NCBI GenBank assembly: GCA_024721245.1
Contig: CM045555.1
Span: 11,720,558-11,784,557 of the forward strand
DNA: 64,000 bases
Direction of reading: 5' to 3'
From: Mitragyna speciosa
Lineage: Eukaryota > Streptophyta > Magnoliopsida > Gentianales > Rubiaceae
The position numbers were made by a program, and so were the translations under genes. The notes beneath the pieces are model-generated. The model was not told where the DNA came from. It searched no databases and worked only from the letters and a program-made list of their open reading frames with translations. Of the stretch, positions 34,658 through 46,617 are shown in pieces; the stretch's first letter is position 1; the number at the start of each line of letters is the position of its first letter.

Positions 34658-35826
34658 TACTCAAATTTACAATGCATTACTCATAGTTTAAGTATCGTTT
34701 GATGTGAAAGTTGACAATTTTGGATGAAGACTCCCAATTACTAAGCACTTGAACCATTGGAGTATAAAAAACTACATCATTCTTTTTCTGTTTTTTTCAT
34801 TTTTGTAGCATAAGAATCCCTCGTAATAGATTTTACATCACAGATTACATGATTGCAATAATTGACCATAATCAACATTTAACATGTGAAATTAAGTAAA
34901 GAAGAAAAATTTTTGTTAAACATGCAAAATTTAGACATAATTCCAACCACTTTACAAAATATACTTTCTATAAGAACAAAACTACAAACCACATAATCAT
35001 TATTTCTTAGTACTTGAAGAAAGCATTTGCCAAAGCACATAAAGTAATTTCAACAAGTAGGGGAATTAGACAAAATTCACGATTGCTAGCAATAACTCAT
35101 AAGCATGTGACATCACCTTATTTTAATCTCATAATAACCTATACAACACACCCCAAATGTAAATAGGAAACTGTGGATATGAAACCATAAAACTCCCCTT
35201 ATGAATTGGTTGAAATCGTATCCTCTGCATGTCCATTCCTTTTGTTGTGCTTGAATTTGAATCTTTTAAACATAAATTGAAACTCATTTGCGATTTATTG
35301 CGGCCCTCTTTCTTAATGACTTGAATGCCCACAAATGAGAATCTGAACAACTAATCTGCCATTCTGCCTCGGTGCTAGTGTTGACATTCTGTCTCTTCTG
35401 AGTTAAGCACGGGTTCCTCTTCATATTGTTCAGAATCCTTAATATTGATCCTATTCGCTATTGCTCCAATTCTCATTAACAGTTAGTATTATTTCATAAT
35501 CAAGAGGGATATCGAAGTTGCAATCATTAGCTTTAAGTGAGGTGACATCCAGAGATCACGGGCATTTATTTTTCGCCATCAAAACATAAAGAAAAATGTT
35601 TTTCTTTTCATTCGACTTGAACTTACATTAACTCATCAAAAGAGACTATTTACAATCATACCAACCTAACATTATGCTTTGAGAAAAAATGTGATTTATT
35701 TCAAGACCTCATCAAAGAATTATTTGCTCATTATAAAAAAAAGATTTGAAGAAAGTTCTTTTCAAAAACTAAATGCTAAACATGAAGGAAAAGTCTAATG
35801 CCACAAACCAATTTAAGAAAGTAGCT
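34658..35826 (-). mobile_element. Non-coding internal region, continuation
   Basis: AT-rich sequence without recognisable domains, continuing 31191-33882 beyond the LINE. It holds degenerate units with GACAATTTTGGATGAAGACT similar to those left of the LINE. It ends where the chromovirus-like 3' LTR begins. Confidence 0.4.
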
Positions 35827-36544
35827 TGATGCGCGCGGGTTTGTGAACGGCCAAGATCGCTTGATGATTCCAAGGGAAAAGCCTCGAATACTCTTCAACG
35901 AAGAACGAAGAATCCTAGGGTTCTAATTTAGGTCGAGATGAGAGAGTTCATTCACCTAAACTATGGCTCTATGAATCTTGATCAAACGCAAAAGAATTAA
36001 TTCTAAGCGGATTATGTAGTCGCCGCAAGCAAAAGGCTTGATAAGACAAGATTCAGTTCTAAATCCAAGAACCAAGTGAACACTCAAGTAGAGCACTCAA
36101 AACACACGAAAATATGCTGAAAAAATATCAATCACCCCATTGAAAATTCGTTTGAGCCTTTTTAGAAGGCTTACATGTCAAACCCTAAAGTGCTAATAAT
36201 GGCAACTAAGTGAACTTCCAAACTAACAAGAGTCCTACTTGGAAGTCTCAACTTAAAGCAACATGTAAATATGGAAACAAACTAATAAAAACTAAAATAA
36301 GTAAACTAAATATCTTGGATAGCTTGGTGGCGTAAAACAAATCTTCAAAACCTCCAAAGTTACGCCACAAACCATCCAAGTACGCATTATAGCCTTCTAA
36401 CGCCCTAGCTCACTTCTTGGCCCAACTCACAAGCTTGCATGGGCTTAACTTCATCTTCAATGACCCAAAGAAGAGTGATAATCCTTGGTGGCGTCTTTGA
36501 TGGCATGTGTGGTGTTTGAGCTTGACCAAACTCCTATAAGATCA
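35827..36544 (-). repeat. 3' LTR of the chromovirus-like element (718 bp)
   Basis: On the + strand it runs TGATGCGCGCGGGTTTGTG ... CCTATAAGATCA, so TGAT/ATCA form short inverted termini. Its first ~275 bp match 43219-43493. The right edge was placed by the ATCA terminus next to the end of integrase; there is no full second LTR to confirm it. Confidence 0.7.
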
Positions 36545-36586
36545 ACCCTTGCATTGCTTCCTTCATTCTTCTTGTCCTTGAACGCG

Positions 36587-37582
36587 TCATAGGACCATCA
36601 ATTTTTGCAATGGATCCTTGGAGTAGCTCGAGCTTTCCCTAGTGACGTGTTCTTCATCTTGATGTCCATCATTCCCTCCTTCCTCGAAAGGATTCACCCT
36701 TGAATCATCTACATCATAAAGAGATACAGCAACATTAAAAGTGGCACTCATTTCTCCATACTCACTTGGTAAGTCGATTTTGTAGGTATTGTCTCCAATC
36801 CTCTCCAAGACTTGGAATGGTCCATCGCCTCTTGGGTTAAGCTTAGACTTCCTTTGAAAAGGAAATCTTTCCTTCCTCATGTGCACCCAAACCCAATCAC
36901 TGGGTTCAAAGATCACATGAATACGTCCCTTGTTTGCAACCCTCGCATAGTGCTCATTCTTCCTTTCAATGTTAGCTCTCACCTTGACATGTAATTCCCT
37001 AACAAATTCAGCTTTCTTTTTGCCATCAAAATCTGCACGTTCACTTGAAGGTAAAGGCAAAATATCCAAAGGAGTTAGAGGATTAAAGCCATAAACAACC
37101 TCAAAAGGTGACATAGAAGTAATAGAATGAGTAACATGATTATAAGCAAACTCTATATGTGGTAAACACTTTTCCCAATTCTTTAGGTTACGTTGTATGA
37201 TTACACGTAACAAAGTAGTGAGTGTCCTATTGACCACCTCAGTTTAGCCATTAGTTTGTGGATGTGCAACAATAGAAAACAGCAATTTAGTCCCTAATTT
37301 ATTCCACAAAGTGCGCCAAAAGTGACTAAGAAACTTAACATCATGATCACTCACAATAGTTTGCGGCATGCCATGCAAACGTACAATTTCCTTAAAAAAT
37401 AAATCAGCAATATGTGTAGCATCATTAGTTTTAGCACATACAATAAAGTGAGCCATCTTACTAAACCTATCAACTATAACAAATATGCTATCTTTACCAC
37501 TAGACGGCCTTGGTAAACCTAAAACAAAATCCATAGAAATATCCAACCAAGGTTGAGTAGGGACGGGCAAAGGAGTATACAA
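36587..37582 (-). pseudogene. Integrase core and C-terminal domain (chromovirus-like pol)
   Basis: Inserts retrotransposon cDNA into chromosomes. The frame from 37582 holds the core: SMDFVLGLP (Asp 18), VDRFSKMAHF and TIVSDHDVKFL (Asp 79). TAA replaces a codon at the HPQTNG motif (37241-37243). The same frame then continues with the catalytic Glu just after the stop, NRTLTTLLR, FAYNHVTHS and VVYGFNPLTPLD, then the GPFQVLERIGDNTYKIDLP module. After that come about 50 acidic and polar residues with no evident chromodomain. A single nonsense change thus separates two otherwise well-preserved halves. The stop at 36587 lies 42 bp from the LTR. Confidence 0.9.
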
Positions 37583-38081
37583 ACCATGGGGTTTTCACCT
37601 TAGACTTTGCTTGCCTACATGCAATGCACTTGTCACAAATTTCTTGAACATCTTTTCGCATGCAAGGCCAATAAAAATGCTCATTCAAAATATTCAAAGT
37701 CTTCACAATACCAAAATGTCCTATTATACCCCCACCATGTGTTTCCCTAACAAGTAATTCACAAATAGAGCTTTTAGGAACACACAATTTTTCACCCTTA
37801 AAAAGAAATCCATCATGCACAAAATAATCAGCAATGTTACGCCTCCCATCTTGGATTTTATGCCATACCTCACCAAAATCATCATCAATGGCGTAAAGCT
37901 CCTTTAACAACTCAAACCCAAGCAATTTGGCATGTAAAGTGGTAAGAAGAGTGTACCTTCTTGACAATGCATCCGCAACTATGTTCTCCTTACCTTGCTT
38001 GTATTTGATGATGTAAGGAAAAGTCTTAATGAACTCAAGCCATTTAGCATGTCTTTTGTTCAACTTACCTTGAGACTTCAA
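37583..38081 (-). pseudogene. RNase H tail and integrase zinc-binding domain (chromovirus-like pol)
   Basis: The frame from 38081 begins within the end of RNase H (HAKWLEFIKTFPYIIKYKQG, ending VADALSRR) and runs through a linker into the integrase HHCC zinc domain: ETHGGGIIGHFGIVKTLN, then HFYWPCMRKDVQ and CDKCIACRQAKSK. Shortly after this (about 37590) a frameshift separates it from the core that restarts at 37582. The zinc domain helps integrase multimerise and bind LTR ends. Residues needed for zinc binding are all present. Confidence 0.85.
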
Positions 38082-38085
38082 GAAC

Positions 38086-39243
38086 TTAAGCTTTCATGAT
38101 CCGTGTGCACAACAAATTCCCTAGGCAACAAGTAATGTTGCCAAGTTTGCAAAGTTCACACCAATGCGTAGAGTTCTTTGTCATAAGTTGATAGTTGAGG
38201 GTGGCACCATTCAGCTTCTCACTAAAATATGCTATTGGCTTTCCTTCTTGCATAAGCATGACCCCAATTCCAACTCCAGAAGTATCACACTCTACCTCAA
38301 AAACCTTGTCAAAATCAAGTAAACTTAACGAAGGAGCATTAGTTAGTTTTTCCTTTAACAAAGCAAAAGCATCCTCATGTTTAGTTTCCCATTTAAAAAT
38401 AGTATTTTTCTTAACAAGTTCATTGAGAGGTGCAGCAATAGTGAAAAAATTACGTACAAACCTCCTATAAAAACTTGCAAGTCCATGGAAAGATCTTACC
38501 TCATTGGCATTCTTAGGTGTAGGCCAATCATGTATGGCTTTAACCTTGGATTCATCAACACTTATGCCATGAGAACTAACAACAAATCCAAGAAATATAA
38601 TACTTTCCATGCAAAAAGAACACCTCTTAAGGTTGGTGTACAAGCTATGCTCACTCAACAACAAGAAAACTTTGTGCAAGTGTTCAACATGCTCATCAAG
38701 TGAATGACTATAAATAAGAATGTCATCAAAGTAGACTACCACAAATTTACCTATGAAAGCACGAAAAACATGATTCATAAGTCGCATGAAAGTACTAGGT
38801 GCATTAGTTAAACCAAAAGGCATAACTAACCATTCATACAATCCATACTTAGTTTTGAAAGCAGTCTTCCATTCATCACCTTTTCTCATCCTTATTTGAT
38901 AATATCCACTTTTGAGATCAATTTTAGAAAAGATTTTAGAACCATGCAACTCATCAAGCAGATCATCTAACCTAGGAATAGGATGGCGATACTTTGCCGT
39001 TATCTTGTTGATAGCTCTACAATCTACACACATGCGCCATGTACCATCCTTCTTTGGCACTAGAATCACGGGTACGAAGCATGGTGATAAACTTTCTCTC
39101 ACAAACCCCTTCTCCACAAGTTCATCAACTTGTCTTTGAATCTCTTTGGTCTCCTTGGCGTTAGCTCTATAAGCTGGCCTATTTGGTAGACTCGCTCTAG
39201 GAACAAAGTCTATTTGGTGCTCAATGCCTCGTAAAGGAGGCAA
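38086..39243 (-). pseudogene. Reverse transcriptase and start of RNase H (chromovirus-like pol)
   Basis: Copies element RNA into DNA. In a 385-codon frame RT motifs run in order: LVPKKDGTWRMCVDCRAINK (residues 62-80), KIDLKSGYYQIRM with catalytic Asp 109, MPFGLTNAPSTF, and the YFDD box at 171-174. These are followed by SVDESKVKAIHDWPTPKN and the RNase H beginning (VECDTSGVGIGVML, Asp 320). After about residue 355 the frame is lost by an indel near 38165-38180, so the last residues are out of frame. The Met at 39243 is only the first after a stop, not the true start, since RT normally follows protease in one polyprotein. Confidence 0.92.
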
Positions 39244-39521
39244 TCCATGTGGTACATCCTCGGGAATAAATCATCAAATTCCTACAATAAAGATATAACC
39301 ACACTAGGCAAAGATATGTCAAGATTATCAAGAGAAAGAAAAACATCCTTGTATAGAACAATTAATACTTGTTGCTCATTATGAAGCACGGATTCTATAT
39401 CACTTTTTGAAGCAAAAGCATTAATTTGTTTTTCGCTCTCCTTACGGTTTTTCTTCCCTTATCCTTGACTTTTGCCACTTTGAAATCTATCCGCCTCCTT
39501 GGTGGCCTTCATGGCTAGAAC

Positions 39522-40083
39522 TCATCCCTTTGACTCATTCCAAGCTTTAAAATCCTTTACTAATCTCACTTGGTTAGTGTGTGCCTCAAGTGGTGTTAAA
39601 GGACTAAGTGAGATAGACTTACCTTTCCAAACAAGGGAATACATGTTGAGGTGACCATCATGATGAACATGCCTATCAAATTGCCATGGACGTCCTAGTA
39701 GAATGTGGCATGCTTGCATAGGAACAATATCACACATCACCTCATCCTTGTACTTACCAATTGAGAATGGTACCTTCACTTGTTTGGTGACCTTCATGTC
39801 CTCAGTCTCAGCTAACCAATGCAACTTATAAAGGCTTTGGATGCCTCATAGTTTCTAATCCAAGTTTATCTACAAACAAAGTAGAAGCCACATTAGTACA
39901 ACTACCACTATCAATAATTAAGTTACAAATTTTATTATTAACAGTGCAACGAGTATGGAAAAGATTTTCCCTTTGAAGTAGCTCATTCTCGTTTTGTTGT
40001 TGTACACTTAAGTGCTCAGTCTTGTGATCAAAGTGTCTCATGATCAGCTCCAAATATCCTCTCCTCGGGTTCACTATCCTCAA
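39522..40083 (-). pseudogene. Aspartic protease region (chromovirus-like pol)
   Basis: Two adjacent frames carry the retroviral-type protease that would process the polyprotein. 40083-39826 has CTVNNKICNLIIDSGSCTNV with the active-site Asp in DSG and LFVDKLGL. 39824-39522 continues with VPFSIGKYKDEVMCDIVPMQ and ILLGRPWQFDR, the typical end of the fold. An indel near 39825 separates them. Between this and RT (39244-39521) the reading is broken by stops. Confidence 0.8.
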
Positions 40084-40119
40084 CTAATGATGGCATCTCT
40101 TCATCATCACTAGAGTCAA

Positions 40120-41195
40120 TGCTAGCGACCTTACCAACATCCATGATCACCATAGCTCATTTGTTTGGAACAATTGGAAGCAATATGTCCAAAACCTCAG
40201 CATCTAAAGCACTTAATTTCCCTCATGCGAGTTGGTGGCACTTCCTTAGGTTTTAATGGTGGTGGTTGTGCTTGCTTTGGTTCACTCCTTGGCTTTGGCA
40301 TTACTCCCTTGGCAGCGGGAGAAAATTGTGTATCTCGCCTCTCCATTGGCCTAGAATCACGCCAATTTGGCCTAGATGATGACCCCCCATAAGCCCTAGC
40401 TCTCCTTGCGTTGAGTTGCCTCTCAACCTTTATTGCTTTTTCCACCAAGTCATCCATCTCTAGATAATGTTGCAGCTCTACAATTTCAGCAATTTTGAGT
40501 TCAAACCTGCTAGAAAACATGACATAAGAGCCTCTCCATCCTCCCTAATGTCCACTTTGATAATGAGCATCTCCATCTCCTTGTAGTACTCGTTAACGCT
40601 CATAGACCCTTGCTTCAAGAATTGTAGACGCATATGTAGGTCACGTGAGTAGTAACTTGGGACAAACCTCTTCTTTATAATGGCTTTCATCTCCCCCCAT
40701 GTCCTCACGGGTTCAGCTTCCACACCTCCTCCTATCTTTGACAAGTTGATCCCACCAAACACTTGCGTAGTCGATGAATTCAACCGTAGCTAGTTGCACT
40801 TTCTTTGCCTCGGAGTAGTTGTGACACTCAAATATATGTTCCACCTTTCTCTCCCATTCAAGATATGCCTCAGGGTCTAACTTGCCTTGGAATGAAGGTA
40901 TTTTCATCTTAATGCTTCCCAAATTTCCATCGGGCTCACGTGGTACCCTCCTTCCTCTCCTTTGAATAACTTCATCAAACTCCGACCCCTCTTCAATATC
41001 ATCATCATAAGCTGGATTTCGAGTCATTCTAGTGTTGGAACCAACTTCTCTACCATCATGTTGATCTCCTCGAACCCTAGATGCTTGCTCCACATTGTCC
41101 ATTCTCATGGACATGCTTTGCATTTGCTCCATGAGGCGTTGGAAGTTATCTTGCATGCCTCTCATCATGGTCTTAAGATCATCATGTTCCGCCAT
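40120..41195 (-). pseudogene. Gag with capsid and zinc knuckle (chromovirus-like)
   Basis: ATG at 41195 starts a frame with a Met/Gln-rich N-terminus and the capsid signature IKMKIPSFQGKLDPEAYLEW, HIFECHNYSEAKK, YASVWWDQLV. The frame slips near 40720 into RTWGEMKAIIKKRFVPSYYS and SVNEYYKEMEML, then near 40490 into the NC-proximal part (LEMDDLVEKAIKVERQL). The zinc knuckle at the end reads KCFRC, then a TGA where one spacer residue should be, then GFGHIASNC. Gag would form the particle. At least two frameshifts and one stop make it inactive. Confidence 0.88.
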
Positions 41196-43204
41196 AGTAC
41201 CTTAAACCTGCAGCAAAATCACTAAAAACACAAAAAATAAAGAGGTCAAATCGTTAGTGCAAACAATAGATGAGATATGCCTTACTCACTCCCTTAGTGT
41301 TTACTCTCAAGCCCTCGTGTATCTCTCAAGTAGTATGGCTTTTTCCCGATGATGTGCTCACCCCTTAGCCTTTTTCCACTCCTTGAGATGCCTCTTGTAG
41401 GCCCTTAGACCAAAACCTGATCAATTGTCTTGGCCAAACCCAACCTTGAAACAACTAACACAAGAGTAAAGTGTAGAATGATATATATGGAAGCTTAGAG
41501 TAATAGCTTGATCAAGAGATTTCAAGAATAATGGAATAAACAAGACTTTCGACTCAAGAAGACACAATTAAGAATCCCTAATGTGTGGTATTGTTGGCTG
41601 AAAAATTCTTGATTTTTATTGTTCTCTTGAAAGGAAACAATATTCTTGTGCAAAACAAAAACTACTTTCCCAAAAGGAACAATCACACACAAGAAATCAA
41701 CTTTCCTTATTCAAAAATCACCACACTTTCTTTTTTTTTTTTTTCCTCTTAGTTCACTCCCAAGCCCCCTACAAATTAGGACAATCCAACTTTTTCTCTC
41801 CAAGGAAACGACACGCTCCTATTATTTCTCTCCAAAAATCACGGCCTCTTCCTACTCTATCTCCACAAGAATACAGTTGTCTTTCCCATGAATTTGGATA
41901 AAGTGCAGCACGTTTCCCTCCTAAATTTCTCCAAGATTGCAGCACAGTTCCCATCCTAAAATTTCTCCATGATTTTCTCTCAAGATCGTTTCTCCCCTTA
42001 AAATTAGGAAACTTGTTTTCTTTTTCCGTCTAAAACACAATTGGACAGATTTGGGAGAGATTTCTACAAATAATCCAAGCTGGAATTTTCAAGAAACACA
42101 TCTTATCATCCAAGAAATAAAATCGCAGCAAGCTATTCTTTCAAGAAAAGTAAAACTATTAATCAAGAAGTCCAAGAACACAACTTCCAACAAACAAGAT
42201 AACTCAAGAACTTCAAGATAATATGGAAGAACTTCAAAAACCAAATTTCCAGCAATCAAGACTTCAAGAAAGTTATTTCTTTTCACTCAAGAAACTCAAT
42301 AACCCCAAGATTCTTTCAAACCACCCAAGACTTTCAAGAAATTCAAGATATCAATCAAGAAGGCTAACAAATTCAAGAAACTCACCAACTTGTTTTCCTT
42401 TATTCAAGAACTCAAAAAGATAAGTCTTGAACACAACTTAAACTTCAAGAAATATCAAGAAACACTACCAAAACACCAAGAAACAGATCTGGACAGATTA
42501 GTGCAAGGTTTTTTCACACCTTCTTGCATGCCTCTTTCCTTCTTTACTTCTTTTGGTGCACAGCTCTTTAACTTGTTGTGCATGACTCTTTTTTTTATTT
42601 TAAAATCAAACACCAGAACAATACCAAAACAACTCACAAATCCAAAGAACTCACAAGAAACTAACAAATCTGGACAAAATTCTCGGTGAACAGTAACACG
42701 GATGAACAGTGCGTATGAACAGTATCGCTACAGTAGGGTTAGCAAAAAAAGAACAGTATCACTACAGTATTTCGCTACAATTTTTTTTTCCAAAATAACC
42801 AACAATAGAATCACATAGACACTGCAATTTTCCAGAAGATTTCAGTCCCCTTAAAAATTGTTTCTACACAAGAAAACAAGAAAGCAATAAAACAACAAGA
42901 TATATCAAAAATACCACACAAGACCTCGAATATTTGATTCAAGAAAATCAAGAACGACCCTAAAACCCTAAGGAATTTCAAGAAAACAAAAACAAAAGTT
43001 AGAAACACAAGAACCAAAACAAAAGTAAATCTAGACGAAATAAAGAAGAACATGGAACACAAGAACAACAAAGAAACAGACAAGTTGTCGCCTAGGCACG
43101 AAGCACTTGGCAAACACTGATTAAAACCATAAATAAAAAGGGATATATCCGATCTTTCTAAGGAAAAATATAGATTGAATAAACCTGGAAAAATCAAGAA
43201 CGAG
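41196..43204 (-). other. Leader region of the chromovirus-like element
   Basis: About 2 kb between primer site and gag ATG. It is A-rich with many TCAAGAA-type repeats (42080-42480, 42950-43080) and, at 42690-42780, short repeats of GAACAGTATCGCTACAGTA. Open frames here are low-complexity and show no domain. Confidence 0.5.
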
Positions 43205-43216
43205 GCTCTGATACCA
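43205..43216 (-). other. Primer binding site (initiator tRNA-Met type), chromovirus-like element
   Basis: The - strand reads TGGTATCAGAGCC two bases inside the LTR edge at 43219. This fixes the element's orientation and the internal end of its 5' LTR. Confidence 0.9.
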
Positions 43217-43218
43217 AT

Positions 43219-43493
43219 TGATGTGCGCGGGTTTGTGAACGGCTAAGATCGCTTGATGATTCCAAGTAAAAAGCCTCGAATATTCTTCAACGAAGAACGA
43301 AGAATCCTAGGGTTCTAATTGAGGTCGAGATGAGCGAGTTCATTTACCTAAACTATGGCTCTGTGAATCTTGATCAAATGCGAAAGTATTAATTGTAAGC
43401 GAATTATGTAGTCGCCACAAGCAAAAGGCTTGATAAGACAAGATTCGGTTCTAAATCCAAGACCGAAGTGAACACCCAAGTAGAGCACTCAAA
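43219..43493 (-). repeat. 5' LTR remnant of the chromovirus-like element
   Basis: TGATGTGCGCGGGTTTGTG and the next ~275 bp match 35827-36100 closely. Similarity stops after GAGCACTCAAA, where unrelated + strand sequence begins. Confidence 0.85.
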
Positions 43494-44286
43494 CTAAAGT
43501 ATGACATTTTAGTTTGAGGCATTTTGATACAAGTTTCACTTGCTTATCACTTCATCATAACATAATACATTTGCTCACATAACACAAGCATTAAAATTTC
43601 ACCTCTTTGAAGCTTCATTGCAAGAACTAAGTGTGGGGGAAATCAAGTACTTCAAAGCATGCTATGTTACTTTTTGAGCTTATTTGTCATTAAAACATGC
43701 TTTAACATAGCTTTTGAGTTTTTCTAAGCTTTGAAATAAGGTTGTGGAGCAACAAGAACCAAAGTGAGGACATGATGAAGCGTTGCAATAGGAAAATCAC
43801 AAAGGCCAATAGACATCAATGGACAACAACAATATCAACTTTTGGACTCATTAACCAAACAAGGGGAGTTTTCTTGTTCCATTTTCATTCTTATCTTTTC
43901 CTTTACACATTGAGGACAATGTATCATTTATGTGTGGGGAGAAGGTAAAGGATTATGTTTGGTGTAGTTTGAAGTAATTATGTCAAGATATTATTTGGAT
44001 AAATATGGCCTAAATTTTTCAAAATTTTCCTTTCTTTCATACTTTGTGCCATTAACTTGTTGAATTTCTCTACTTTTTAAAATAATATATGCAACTTTGA
44101 TTGAACATTTTCTACAAATATATGAAGAAATAGTTATTATGTGATTAGCAGTTTTGTTTTTTAAGAAAGTATATCTGTAAAACGGTTGTAATTATATCTT
44201 GATTTGGCATGTTTGATTTTAAATTTCTTTTCTTTACTTGATTTTACCAGTTAAATGATGAGTATGGTCAATTAGTTCAAGCATAT

Positions 44287-45918
44287 TGACGTGGTGTAGA
44301 TTAGGTATGAAAATGTAAGTAAAACACACACAAATCAAGTAATAAACCTAACCTCCCAACTTTACTACAAGTATACGGGTCGAGTGTAGTATGGGAAGTA
44401 TAATGGTATTGTATCCCACAACGAATCAAATAATTGCAAGTACTAAGGCTTTATGGCTCACTTTATTATCTAAACAACCGAAAATTGTGGTGTGTAGTAA
44501 AAAGGAAGTTCAATAGAATAGATAAATAGTGACAACAACTTGTAGGAATTCAAAAATTCAAGAGGTCCAGAATATAGAATCCACTAATGAATCATAAGAT
44601 GCATGAATGGCTTGCTAAGTAGTATCTTGCTTTGTTAAGAAGCCAATTCCATTTAAATCATAACTAGCTCTCACTATGAAATGATTAGATTCCAACTATT
44701 TTCATGATGAAATCTTATGAAAACATGAATTGAAATGATTCACTTAAGCATTCATTATTATCATATGAATATCCTAAGTAATTCTTGTTCATTTTCCATT
44801 GTTAAGGGCATTTCTCAATGACAAATAACAACTAGATGGCTTGTTTAAGTTGGCCATGCAAAAACAAGAGTAATAACTTGAACAAGTAAACAAACAAATG
44901 CAAGCTTAGCTAACTTGGAGAATTTAAGTCATGCTAGAGATTCATTAGCTTTATCTATATTCTGGATAAAGCTTTTAGTGAATCATGACTAGTGAAACAC
45001 AAAGAAACTTAACAAGAATACAAGAATTCATGCTTCAATTATGAAAATAAGAGATACAGTTGAGAAAGGCTTATGAACAAGTCTTCAACTTCTATTTCTT
45101 CTTCAAAATGTTAAAGTACAAGAGTGTTTCTATATGAAAAGCACTATTCTATTGAATTTGAGAGAATTCTATTAATTCTCTAGTAAGTATAAAACTAGAG
45201 ACTATAACTATTTCTCCTTACTAAAACTTGTTACAAAGGCTTTACAAATGACTTCTATTTATAGACAAATGTTTCTTCAAGTCATTTTCCAACTTGCATG
45301 AATCATTAATACATGGAAACAATGAAGATTGCTTGGGGATTTCAATTGAACATAAAAGTCTTCATTTATGTTTCCAATGTGTTTCCCAACTTGCAAAACC
45401 CTATCCCTATCTGATAATATCTACAAAAACAGCTGGAAAAGGATGCAAGTTGATGTCCTAGAAAAATACCAGTCGACCTGGTAGGGATCACACCTTGTGA
45501 TCCCCACTTGACTTTCTGATTTTTGCTGAGCTGGACACCATGTGTGCAAGCATTTTTCACGTATTTCCAAGCATTTTGATGAAGAATTGGATTTTTCCAT
45601 TATTTTGCACAATTATTCCTTTAAGTTGTTCATCCAACCCTAACTCTTTGAATCACCTCTGACTTTGATTTTCTTTTACTCCAATTGATCCATAATGAGT
45701 TTGAGTGTGATGAGCCTGTAATTTTACACAAAAATTGTGCATTAATTTGCTCAAGTAAAGATTCTACCTCAAAAATCGTAAATCTAATAAAAATCCAATT
45801 TCTTAGCAATTGTTGGAAAATGAGTCATTTGTAGCCAAAAATATTATAATTGTGCTAAAATAAAATCTAAAACATATAATAATATATATATAATATTTAG
45901 TAAATTTATCACTTATCA
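44287..45918 (-). mobile_element. LTR R1, solo, TGATAAGTG family
   Basis: On the - strand it starts TGATAAGTGATAAATTT and ends ...ACCACGTCA. Flanking pentamers are CATAT (44282-44286) and CATGT (45919-45923), a target duplication with one mismatch. A TATA box (CTATAAATAGA on the -) lies at 45254-45264. It splits the + strand internal end 43494-46617. Confidence 0.7.
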
Positions 45919-46009
45919 CATGTAATCTATGGTTTAATACCTGCAATAAGGGATACTTACACTACAAAAATAAAAAAGAATGAAGTAGTTTTTTCTACTT
46001 CAATGGTTC

Positions 46010-46275
46010 TTGTGCTTAGTAACCGGGGTCTACCTCCAAAAATGTCGACTTTTGCGTAAAACTGTACATAAATTATGAGTAATGCATAGCAATTTGAGTG
46101 AGTAAATTGTTGAGTAACCAGGGATCTTCATCGGCCAATGTCGACCTTTGTGTAAAAAGGCAATTTTACTTCTCAAATATGGTTTTTGCTACTTGGTTAA
46201 CATTCAGGTGTTGAGTAACCTAGAACCTTCATCGGCCAATGTCAATTTTTGAGTCAAAAGACATTCTCATCTTGA
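46010..46275 (+). repeat. Three degenerate ~100-bp direct repeats
   Basis: GAGTAACC(A/G)GG...CTTCATCGGCCAATGTCGAC...TTTGTGTAAAA-type units start near 46018, 46112 and 46213. Such repeats are frequent in the 3' UTR of Tat/Athila-type elements. Confidence 0.65.
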
Positions 46276-46604
46276 GCAATTAGTTTGCTAAATAATACTC
46301 CCTCAAGTGAAAACACTGAAATAAAATCATAGACATGTGAAGTACTTTGATTGACCATATGGATCATTTTCTTGTAAAATTTTGTAAGGCAATGAAATTT
46401 TATTGTACTAGTTTTAATCTTGAAATAATTACTTCTCTTTTACTTGATATAATGAGTATTAGAAACATTACAAGGAATTGCATAATGCCTATTTACTTTA
46501 TCTTGTGGAATTGCACTTGACAATGAGGCATGTGTTATTTCTAGCCTTTAAATATCATTTGATCTCTTGATTTTCTAATTGCTTGAGAACAAGCAATGAT
46601 TTAA

Positions 46605-46617
46605 GTGCGGGGAAGTT
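46605..46617 (+). other. Polypurine tract before LTR R2
   Basis: GTGCGGGGAAGTT directly precedes the LTR start TGATAAGTGATAATTTT at 46618, preceded by GAGAACAAGCAATGATTTAA. It shows that R2 is a true 3' LTR, not a solo LTR. Confidence 0.7.

Larger units (their letters stand above)
35827..43493 (-). mobile_element. Decayed Ty3/Gypsy chromovirus-like element, 5' LTR truncated
   Basis: The order on the - strand is: 5' LTR remnant (43219-43493), primer site, ~2-kb leader, gag, protease, RT, RNase H, integrase, polypurine side, 3' LTR (35827-36544). Protease-RT-RH-IN order is diagnostic of Ty3/Gypsy. Integrase has a GPF-type C-terminal part but I see no canonical chromodomain, which would fit the CRM lineage; this is tentative. 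Several frameshifts and stops interrupt gag-pol. Because the 5' LTR is cut after about 275 bp, target duplications cannot be checked. Confidence 0.85.
43494..46617 (+). mobile_element. 3' non-coding end of an Athila/Tat-type element, + strand
   Basis: Carries phrases typical upstream of the 3' LTR in these lineages: AAGTGTGGGGGAAATCAAG (43629-43647), the inverted-repeat motif ACATTGAGGACAATGT (43907-43922) and TGTGTGGGGAGAAGG, then a polypurine tract at 46605-46617 against LTR R2. R1 (44287-45918) is inserted inside it in the other orientation. The coding part is missing, cut at 43493/43494. Triplicate repeats lie at 46010-46275. Confidence 0.55.

Noticed and set aside
33841..34760. Shared TTGGATGAAGA on both sides of the LINE as a target duplication
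   Set aside because: The same phrase belongs to local degenerate repeat units also seen near 33760, so it cannot be taken as a duplication caused by the insertion.
38195..39139. Open frames on the + strand across RT
   Set aside because: Antisense to the recognised RT/RNase H sequence and without domains.
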